In this document: piece after piece, positions 1 to 5,425 of the stretch
Position numbering within the stretch: position 1 is the first letter of the stretch
Layout of the letters: each line of letters begins with the position of its first letter
Assembly (NCBI GenBank): GCA_028293775.1
Contig: JAQGOD010000015.1
Coordinates: 1 to 7,858 of the forward strand
Reading direction: 5' to 3'
From: Gammaproteobacteria bacterium
GTDB taxonomy: Bacteria > Pseudomonadota > Gammaproteobacteria > Steroidobacterales > Steroidobacteraceae
DNA: 7,858 bases
The notes under the pieces: generated by a model
Told to the model about the DNA's origin: nothing
The model's input: the letters and a program-made list of their open reading frames with translations, nothing else
Database searches by the model: none
Translations under genes and position numbers: made by a program

Positions 1-33
1 AGGACTCAAGTTGCAGTCGTAACAACCCAAAGC

Positions 34-65
34 TTGACTCTGGACCCAGGTCCCGGGTTTAGGCT
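34..65 (+). promoter_or_regulatory. MerR/CueR-type promoter with operator dyad
   Basis: A -35 hexamer TTGACT (34-39) and a weak -10 TAGGCT (60-65) are separated by 20 bp, longer than the usual 17 and typical of promoters untwisted by MerR-family activators. The spacer is filled by an imperfect dyad: ACTCTGGACC (37-46), centre CA, GGTCCCGGGT (49-58), with 8 of 10 positions complementary and a perfect inner GGACC/GGTCC. MerR-family regulators bind such dyads between -35 and -10. The promoter lies 27 bp before the MerR-like gene and would drive it together with the ATPase. Motifs are seen directly; activation by metal is inferred from the family. Confidence 0.75.
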
Positions 66-92
66 GGCGACACGAAATTCAAGGAGCTTGCG

Positions 93-386
93 ATGGAAGC
101 ATTGGGAATCGGCCAACTGGCGAGGCGCGGCGGCGTCGGCATCGACACAGTGCGCTACTACGAGCGTAACGGGCTCCTGACACCGCAGATGAGGCTGGCG
201 TCAGGGTATCGCCGATATGGCGACATAGAACTGGCACGGCTGCGCTTCATTCGCCGCGCGCAAGGGCTCGGTTTCACCCTCAAGGAGATCAAGCAACTGC
301 TCGCCTTATCGGCGCAATGCCCGGGGCACGGGCGGGCGGCAGATTGCCCGATCCTACGCGCGCTTACAGACGAGGAGGAGAAATGA
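93..386 (+). CDS. Short CueR-like MerR-family regulator, missing the dimerisation helix
   Basis: A 97-residue MerR-family protein. The start is set by an AAGGAG ribosome site at 81-86, 6 nt upstream. Residues 3-70 form the winged-helix DNA-binding domain with the family signatures [11 protein letters not shown] (19-29) and GYRRY (38-42), then [11 protein letters not shown] (60-70). The family normally continues with a long antiparallel coiled-coil helix that makes the dimer. Here the sequence passes straight from LLALSA to [14 protein letters not shown], which matches the C-terminal Cu(I) loop of CueR (its Cys112 and Cys120; here Cys76 and Cys85). Counting from the conserved RxYE motif, about 39 residues are absent compared with E. 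coli CueR. The metal loop points to Cu(I)/Ag(I)/Au(I) sensing, and the neighbouring ATPase agrees. With no dimer helix, normal MerR function is doubtful: it may be inactive, a repressor remnant, or dimerise another way. The reading frame is intact and its TGA overlaps the ATPase start. Confidence 0.85.
   Translation: MEALGIGQLARRGGVGIDTVRYYERNGLLTPQMRLASGYRRYGDIELARLRFIRRAQGLGFTLKEIKQLLALSAQCPGHGRAADCPILRALTDEEEK
372..380 (+). promoter_or_regulatory. Ribosome binding site of the ATPase gene
   Basis: The purine run GAGGAGGAG lies 2 nt before the ATG at 383, with its AGGAGG core 4-8 nt upstream, inside the last codons of the MerR-like gene. It favours the start at 383 over the longer open frame from 317, whose extra 22 residues overlap the regulator in another frame and resemble no P-type ATPase N-terminus. 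The ATGA overlap (383-386) suggests translational coupling. Confidence 0.75.
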
Positions 387-2548
387 ACGCACGGCACGAT
401 CATCCGCAGACTCGCACGATGAGCCACGTATCGGCGGGTACGATTTACACCTGTCCGATGCACCCCGAAATTCGACAGATCGGGCCAGGGCATTGTCCGA
501 AGTGCGGCATGGCGCTCGAGCCCTTGATGCCGACAGCGGTGGAGGATGATGGTGAAGTCCGAAGCGTGCGGCGGAGGTTCTGGATGGCGACGTCGCTCGC
601 CATTCCGGTCATGCTGATTTCGATGGCGCCGCACCTCTTGGGATGGGCGCTCGATTCCACTACGGCCTGGACACTCAGGATTCTGGAACTGACGTTGAGT
701 GCACCCGTGGTGTTGTGGGCCGCCGTTCCGTATTACCGACGAGGCTGGCTCGGCGTGGTGCACCGTGCGCCCAATATGTACACGCTGATTGGGCTCGGCG
801 TGATGGTGTCGTTCACTTACAGTGTGATGGCGACATTCTTTCCGGGTCTGTTCCCCGCGGCGATGCGCGATGCGCTCGGCATGGTCGGCGTGTATTTCGA
901 GGTGGCCGCCGTGATCGTGGGACTCGCGCTCCTGGGGGAATGGCTGGAACTCACCGCGCGAGGGCGCACGAGCGCAGCGATTCGGCAGCTCCTAGGGCTG
1001 ACTCCCAAGACCGCGCATCGCCTCGCAGCCAACGGTGAGGAGGAGGACGTTCCGCTCGAATTCCTTACCGTTGGCGACCGCCTTCGAGTACGACCCGGAG
1101 AAAAAATCCCGGTCGACGGCCGCGTCATGAACGGCCAATCGAGCGTGGATGAGTCAATGCTTACGGGCGAGCCGTTACCTGTCAATAGGGGTGTCGGTGA
1201 TCACGTCGTGGGCGCGACGATCAATCAGACTGGAACGCTTGTGATCGAGGCGGAGCATGTGGGAGCGGACAGCTTGCTATCGCAAATTGTGGCGCTGGTG
1301 AGCGAGGCGCAGCGCTCGCGAGCGCCCTTGCAAAAGCTGGCCGATCGTATCGCGGTGTGGTTCGTCCCCATCGTAATCGGCGTTTCGATCGTGACCTTCA
1401 TTACATGGTGGGTCGCGGGCCCCGAGCCGCGTTTGGCTTACGCGCTGGTGAACGCGGTCGGCGTGCTGATCATTGCCTGTCCGTGTGCGCTTGGGTTAGC
1501 GACCCCTATTTCGATCATGGTGGCGAGCGGCCGGGGCGCCCAAATGGGGGTTCTCTTTCGCAACGCCGAAGCGATCGAGACGCTGCGCACCGTTGATACC
1601 CTCGTTCTCGATAAGACCGGAACCCTCACCCAGGGGCGGCCCGCGATCACTCAAGTGATCGCACTTGGAGAGTTCTCTCAAGAGGCCGTGCTCGCCCGTG
1701 CCGCAGGTCTCGAGAGCTCGAGCGAACATCCATTGGCCCGAGCCATTGTGGACGGGGCGTATGCGCGCGGCATCGCACCGGTTGAGATCACGCACTTCGC
1801 CTCGGCGACCGGTCAAGGGGTCACGGGTACCTGGATGGGCAAGCGCGTGGCCTTGGGGAATGAGCTGTTGATGCGCACTGCGGGCGTGGATGTCGCCGCA
1901 GCGCACGAGGCGAGCGAGCGATTGCGTCGGACCGGGCAAACCATTATGTTCCTTGCCATCGATGCACAGCTGGCGGGAATACTCGCCGTAGGCGATCCAC
2001 TCAAAGACACCACGCCCGCAGCACTTCAGGCGTTGAAGGCCATGGGTTTGCGTCTGGTGATGCTCACGGGCGACAACCGCACCACGGCGACTGCGGTAGC
2101 GGCCGACCTACCTATCGACGAAGTGATTGCGGAAGTGCGCCCCACAGATAAAGCGGCGGCGATCGAGGCGCTTCAGAACGCCGGTCATCGTGTCGCGATG
2201 GCGGGCGATGGCATCAACGACGCGCCCGCGCTGGCGCGCGCCGATGTGGGCATTGCAATGGGAACGGGCACCGACATCGCCATGGAGAGCGCCCAGGTCA
2301 CGCTGGTGAAAGGGGACTTGCGAGGGATCGTACGCGCCCGCCAATTGAGCGAGGCCACGGTACGCAATATTCGCCAAAATCTGTTATTCGCCTTTGGCTA
2401 CAACGCGCTGGGAATTCCGCTCGCGGCCGGCGTGTTGTATCCGCTGAGCGGCTGGTTGTTAAGCCCGCTCATTGCTGCACTCGCGATGAGCGTGTCTTCC
2501 GTCTCGGTGATCGCCAACGCGCTGCGTTTAAAGTCTGAGGCCGATTAG
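383..2548 (+). CDS. copA: Cu(I)/Ag(I)-translocating P1B-type ATPase (CopA/SilP-like)
   Basis: A 721-residue inner-membrane pump that would export monovalent copper or silver from the cytoplasm using ATP. Residues 22-47 form a heavy-metal-binding domain (Cys24-Pro-Met-His-Pro and Cys38-Pro-Lys-Cys41-Gly-Met); no GMTCxxC HMA domain is present. Eight membrane segments are visible, the first two near residues 66-88 and 100-118. Catalytic features in order: actuator TGE at 261-263, membrane CPC at 366-368, phosphorylated Asp410 in DKTGTLT, nucleotide-binding His449-Pro450, and hinge GDGINDAP from 608. Tyr673-Asn674 in segment 7 and Met702...Ser705-Ser706 in segment 8 complete the Cu(I)-class signature (CPC, YN, MxxSS), so zinc, cadmium or cobalt specificity is unlikely. 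Length is normal for the SilP/CopF type. It is co-transcribed with the upstream regulator and overlaps it by 4 nt. The symbol reflects function; silP would also fit. No CopZ, CusABC or multicopper oxidase is in the window. Confidence 0.95.
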   Translation: MNARHDHPQTRTMSHVSAGTIYTCPMHPEIRQIGPGHCPKCGMALEPLMPTAVEDDGEVRSVRRRFWMATSLAIPVMLISMAPHLLGWALDSTTAWTLRILELTLSAPVVLWAAVPYYRRGWLGVVHRAPNMYTLIGLGVMVSFTYSVMATFFPGLFPAAMRDALGMVGVYFEVAAVIVGLALLGEWLELTARGRTSAAIRQLLGLTPKTAHRLAANGEEEDVPLEFLTVGDRLRVRPGEKIPVDGRVMNGQSSVDESMLTGEPLPVNRGVGDHVVGATINQTGTLVIEAEHVGADSLLSQIVALVSEAQRSRAPLQKLADRIAVWFVPIVIGVSIVTFITWWVAGPEPRLAYALVNAVGVLIIACPCALGLATPISIMVASGRGAQMGVLFRNAEAIETLRTVDTLVLDKTGTLTQGRPAITQVIALGEFSQEAVLARAAGLESSSEHPLARAIVDGAYARGIAPVEITHFASATGQGVTGTWMGKRVALGNELLMRTAGVDVAAAHEASERLRRTGQTIMFLAIDAQLAGILAVGDPLKDTTPAALQALKAMGLRLVMLTGDNRTTATAVAADLPIDEVIAEVRPTDKAAAIEALQNAGHRVAMAGDGINDAPALARADVGIAMGTGTDIAMESAQVTLVKGDLRGIVRARQLSEATVRNIRQNLLFAFGYNALGIPLAAGVLYPLSGWLLSPLIAALAMSVSSVSVIANALRLKSEAD

Positions 2549-2574
2549 AAGTCATTTTGTAAAATCAAGCGCCT

Positions 2575-2604
2575 GTGACAGTAACCCGCAGCAAATGGTA
2601 TGGT
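2575..2604 (+). promoter_or_regulatory. Candidate sigma-70 promoter for the two-component operon
   Basis: GTGACA (2575-2580, 5/6 match to TTGACA) and TATGGT (2599-2604, 4/6 match to TATAAT) are separated by 18 bp, in the 148-nt gap between the ATPase and the response regulator. Transcription would start near 2611, giving a leader of about 86 nt. No convincing terminator separates it from the ATPase gene, so read-through remains possible. This is a match by eye only. Confidence 0.35.
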
Positions 2605-2684
2605 TGGGGAAAGACCGCTACTATTTGGTCACCAGGGATCTGCTGCGTGTCGTGCATCGCCCGGACTCGCGCGACAAAGGATAT

Positions 2685-2690
2685 AGGGAG
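2685..2690 (+). promoter_or_regulatory. Ribosome binding site of the response regulator
   Basis: AGGGAG sits 6 nt before the ATG at 2697. It decides the start: the frame stays open back to an ATG at 2595, but those 34 extra residues have no place in an OmpR-family receiver, which begins MARILLVEDD at 2697. Confidence 0.8.
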
Positions 2691-2696
2691 AAATTC

Positions 2697-3365
2697 ATGG
2701 CTCGAATCCTGCTGGTCGAGGACGATCCCGCACTCTCGCGCGGAATCATTGCTCTTCTCAAAGGGGCTGGTCACGCGGCTGACTGTGCCAAGGACGGCGA
2801 GACTGCGCTTTTCCTGATCGAATCGGAACCTTGCAGTTTGGTCATCCTGGACATCGGATTGCCGGGAATATCGGGTTTTGAAGTGATCAAGAAGTTGCGG
2901 GCGCACGGCTGCAAGACTCCCATTTTGGTTTTGACCGCCCGCGATCAAATATCTGATCGCGTGAAGGGACTCGATCTCGGAGCGGACGATTACTTGTTGA
3001 AACCCTTCAACGCCAGTGAACTTGGTGCGCGCGTCCGGGCGCTTTTGCGGCGCGACCATGGTGACCCCAGTCCGACCGTGATCATCGGCAATCTGACGAT
3101 CGATCGGACTCACGCAACCGCCTCGGTTGGTGACCGACCCTTGCAGTTGCGGCGCCGCGAATGGGCGGTGCTCGATCGATTGATCGCCAAGGCGGGTGAG
3201 GTCGTCTCGAAAGAGAGGCTGATCGCCGAAGTCTTCAGCTATGAGGATGCGGTGGCTCCCAATGCCCTTGAGGTGCATATCGCGCGACTGCGCAGGAAGC
3301 TCGAGCCCGACGGACCGGCGATCTGCACTATGCGTGGACTTGGATATATGCTGAAGGCCTCCTGA
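2697..3365 (+). CDS. OmpR/PhoB-family response regulator
   Basis: A 222-residue cytoplasmic transcription factor, the normal length for the family. The N-terminal receiver domain (about 1-115) has the acidic pair Glu8-Asp9-Asp10, the phosphate-accepting Asp52 in VILDIGLPG, Thr80 in LVLTARD and Lys102 in LLKPF. All the conserved receiver residues are present, so phosphorylation by a kinase is expected. The C-terminal winged-helix domain (about 126-220) shows LQLRRREWAVLDRL, then NALEVHIARLRRKL and the terminal IxTMRGLGYML wing that define the OmpR/PhoB class. These proteins usually bind tandem 11-bp direct repeats as head-to-tail dimers; such a repeat lies before the receptor gene at 5327-5348. 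The histidine kinase begins 9 nt downstream and is its probable partner. Sequence flavour is QseB/TctD/PfeR-like, but the exact orthologue cannot be named from sequence alone. Confidence 0.95.
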   Translation: MARILLVEDDPALSRGIIALLKGAGHAADCAKDGETALFLIESEPCSLVILDIGLPGISGFEVIKKLRAHGCKTPILVLTARDQISDRVKGLDLGADDYLLKPFNASELGARVRALLRRDHGDPSPTVIIGNLTIDRTHATASVGDRPLQLRRREWAVLDRLIAKAGEVVSKERLIAEVFSYEDAVAPNALEVHIARLRRKLEPDGPAICTMRGLGYMLKAS

Positions 3366-3374
3366 TCGCGAGAG

Positions 3375-5237
3375 ATGTTTAAGTCGTCGATCACCAAGTT
3401 CCTGATCGCATCATTAGGCATCTTGATGGTCGGTCTATTCGTCGCCGCACTGATTCTCGCCGTCGAGGCTTGGACCAACTATGCGCTGGCCGGCCGTATC
3501 GCTCGGCTCACCAGCACCGACAAGACGCTGTTCGATGCCTTGGTCGCCGTTCGGGCCCAAGTCCCCAAGGACAGCACCGCGCTGATTGCGCAGGACGATC
3601 CGCGGCCGGTGATCGACGCAACCTACGAGGACGCTTCGAGGGCCGTGGCGATCGCGCTCCAAGCTCTGCAGTCCACCGACATTCCCAACCATGTGGAACT
3701 GGCCATGGCCATTGGCCAGGCCTGGGAAAAAGTAAAAGGGCTGCAATCCATTGTGGATATTCAAGCTTCCCGTGTCCGCGCCGAGCGCAATTTGCATACC
3801 ATCGATGATTGGCGCGACTCAATTCATCGGACGCTTGACACCATAAGCATCGCCTCCGTGCACGTAGGAAATATGGTGCGGATCGGAGATCCAAAAATCG
3901 CGGAAATGGTGCAGATCCGCCGCACGGCTTGGACCATTCGCGATCGCTACGGCCTGCAGTGTTCGATGTTGCGTTCGAACGTGGAGACCAGCCAGCCGCT
4001 GGATGCCGCGCAACTCGACAGCTGGCTCGGAAATCGAGCGGTATACACCTTCGCATGGCAAACACTCGACGATTTATTGCTGCGGCCCGGTGTTTCACCT
4101 GCGGTGCGCGAGCTTGTCGATCTCGCGCGCAGGAATACACAAGAAGCACAAACCCAAGTTGACGCTGTGGTCAAGCGATTCGACCGCTCCGGCAAGCCGG
4201 CGGTGGCCAGTGCCGAATGGACGAGCCTTTGTGATCGTCCCTTCGAGTCGATTCTCGCGATTGCGCAACAGGCCCAGGACGAGGCGAACCAACATGCCGA
4301 AGCCATTCGCGCTTCATCATTTCGCATATTGCTCATCGCCGGAATCGACCTCACTTCAGTCATCGCGTTTGGTGCGTTTGCCGTCGTCCATGTGCAGCGC
4401 CGCCTAGCGCGACCGATGAAGATACTAACCGCAGCGATCGCGCGTCTGAGCCGCCGGGATTTCGATGAAGCGGTCCCGTCGACCGAAAGCCCTGATGAAC
4501 TCGGCAGCATGGCCCAAGCGCTCGAGACCTTGCGCACCAGCGCGCTCGAGGCCGAGCGACTCCAACAGGCCATCGGCCGGTTCACGGCGGATGCTTCGCA
4601 TCAAATGCGTACCCCGCTGACCATCCTTCGTACGCACATTGCCGTTCTGGGTAGCCAGATTCCGCCGAACAACCCGGCCTATTCTTCATTCAAGGATATT
4701 CAAGAAGCGGCTGATCGACTGCAGCGCCTGCTGATTCAGCTGCTGAAGCTCGCGCGAGCGGACGGCGGCCAAGCGCTCGTCCAGGAATCGGAGACAATCG
4801 ATCTTCGTGAGGTCCTTCAAGAGATCGCCGTGAATCATGTGCCGCAAGGGCTCGAGGCCGGAATCGAACTGCATTTTGAGGCAGAACCGCGACCGTTCCC
4901 CACGCACGCCAATCCCATCATGATCCACGAGATCTTCGCAAACCTCATCGACAATGCGATTCGCTACAACGAACCGGGTGGCAGCGTCGTCATCAAACTC
5001 TTCGATGATGGGGGCAGACACATCGTCGACGTCGAAGATGATGGCCCAGGTATCCCTGATGCAGAGAGAGACAAGGTATTCACGCGGTTCTATCGCCTGA
5101 ACCGTGACCAGAGTCGAGTGGGAAGTGGATTGGGGCTGGCCATCGTGCGAACTTTGTCGGCGACCCTGAACGCCGAGATCAGCATTAGTAGGGGACTCAA
5201 TGGCCGGGGCTTGCGCGTCCGCGTCGCATGGGTTTAG
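3375..5237 (+). CDS. Membrane sensor histidine kinase with large helical periplasmic sensor
   Basis: A 620-residue inner-membrane kinase, probable partner of the preceding regulator. Segment 1 (about 8-30) and segment 2 (about 316-338, with an unusual buried Asp325) bracket a periplasmic region of about 280 residues. A HAMP linker follows (about 340-395), then the dimerisation/phosphotransfer domain with His409 in DASHQMRTPLT. The catalytic domain carries the N box (Asn523, Asn527 in NLIDNAIRYN), G1 (Asp556-Gly-Pro-Gly559), an F box (FTRFYRL) and G2 (Gly583-Ser-Gly-Leu-Gly587), so it should be active. The sensor is larger than in QseC or TctE and is not obviously PAS- or Cache-like. It looks all-helical, in two successive similar halves, which would suit a helical-bundle sensor such as the HBM type; that is inference. 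Cys196 and Cys286, both periplasmic, are the only cysteines seen. The start at 3375 is forced by an in-frame stop just upstream and has only a weak GAGAG Shine-Dalgarno, suggesting coupling to the regulator. Ligand unknown. Confidence 0.93.
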   Translation: MFKSSITKFLIASLGILMVGLFVAALILAVEAWTNYALAGRIARLTSTDKTLFDALVAVRAQVPKDSTALIAQDDPRPVIDATYEDASRAVAIALQALQSTDIPNHVELAMAIGQAWEKVKGLQSIVDIQASRVRAERNLHTIDDWRDSIHRTLDTISIASVHVGNMVRIGDPKIAEMVQIRRTAWTIRDRYGLQCSMLRSNVETSQPLDAAQLDSWLGNRAVYTFAWQTLDDLLLRPGVSPAVRELVDLARRNTQEAQTQVDAVVKRFDRSGKPAVASAEWTSLCDRPFESILAIAQQAQDEANQHAEAIRASSFRILLIAGIDLTSVIAFGAFAVVHVQRRLARPMKILTAAIARLSRRDFDEAVPSTESPDELGSMAQALETLRTSALEAERLQQAIGRFTADASHQMRTPLTILRTHIAVLGSQIPPNNPAYSSFKDIQEAADRLQRLLIQLLKLARADGGQALVQESETIDLREVLQEIAVNHVPQGLEAGIELHFEAEPRPFPTHANPIMIHEIFANLIDNAIRYNEPGGSVVIKLFDDGGRHIVDVEDDGPGIPDAERDKVFTRFYRLNRDQSRVGSGLGLAIVRTLSATLNAEISISRGLNGRGLRVRVAWV

Positions 5238-5326
5238 CGCGGCGGAGCTGCCTGCCACCGAGAGACTAGGGGCTTTTCTGCGTTTTCAATGACGTCCCCG
5301 CCGCTATTTCGAAGATTTCGCCCGCC

Positions 5327-5348
5327 CTGACAGCTTCCTGAAAGCTGC
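5327..5348 (+). promoter_or_regulatory. Tandem 11-bp direct repeat, candidate response-regulator box
   Basis: CTGACAGCTTC (5327-5337) is followed without a gap by CTGAAAGCTGC (5338-5348); 9 of 11 positions are identical. A head-to-tail repeat with an 11-bp period is the architecture bound by OmpR/PhoB-family dimers, as in the Pho box. It lies 78 bp before the receptor start and downstream of the two-component genes. A PhoB-like layout would put a -10 about 8-11 bp beyond the box; only the weak CAAGAT (5356-5361) is there. The repeat is seen; binding is inferred. Confidence 0.55.
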
Positions 5349-5397
5349 CGGCGCTCAAGATGGCTCCACTGATGCCAGGCTTGGCCTTGAGCGTCGG
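5348..5397 (+). repeat. Imperfect inverted repeat / possible mRNA stem-loop before the receptor gene
   Basis: CCGGCGCTCAAG (5348-5359) can pair with CTTGAGCGTCGG (5386-5397): 12 pairs including one G-U, with a perfect 8-bp core CGCTCAAG/CTTGAGCG and a 26-nt loop that itself contains TGGC/GCCA. No T-run follows, so it is not an intrinsic terminator. It lies between the direct-repeat box and the receptor ribosome site. It may be a second protein-binding dyad or a leader structure if transcription begins upstream. Confidence 0.5.
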
Positions 5398-5410
5398 ACG
5401 TCTAATAACC

Positions 5411-5421
5411 AGGATGGGGAG
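5411..5421 (+). promoter_or_regulatory. Ribosome binding site of the receptor gene
   Basis: The purine-rich AGGATGGGGAG ends 4 nt before the ATG at 5426 and supports that start over the in-frame ATG at 5456. The AT-rich TCTAAT (5401-5406) just upstream resembles a -10 but would place the transcript start inside this site, so it was not called a promoter. Confidence 0.6.
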
Positions 5422-5425
5422 CACA

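Noticed and set aside
317..382. N-terminal extension of the ATPase frame by 22 residues
   Set aside because: It overlaps the regulator in another frame, has no family resemblance, and the strong ribosome site points to 383.
158..763. 201-codon open frame on the minus strand
   Set aside because: It spans the regulator and ATPase N-terminus antisense, with low-complexity Arg/His-rich translation and no motif.
2554..2565. ATTTT-GT-AAAAT inverted repeat after the ATPase stop
   Set aside because: Arms are only 5 bp, AT-only, with a 2-nt centre; it cannot form a terminator hairpin and is likely chance.
2576..2581. TGACAG half-site before the response regulator, resembling the 5327 box (possible autoregulation)
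   Set aside because: No second half-site occurs 11 bp away, and the hexamer overlaps the candidate -35 element.
2595..2696. N-terminal extension of the response regulator by 34 residues
   Set aside because: OmpR-family receivers begin at MARILLVEDD, and AGGGAG is correctly placed for the ATG at 2697.
2565..3278. 237-codon open frame on the minus strand
   Set aside because: It is antisense to the well-supported response regulator, and its product shows no recognisable domain.
5239..5304. GCGGCGG ... CCGCCGC as a terminator of the kinase gene
   Set aside because: The 7-bp arms are 52 nt apart with no T-run after them; chance is likely in GC-rich DNA.
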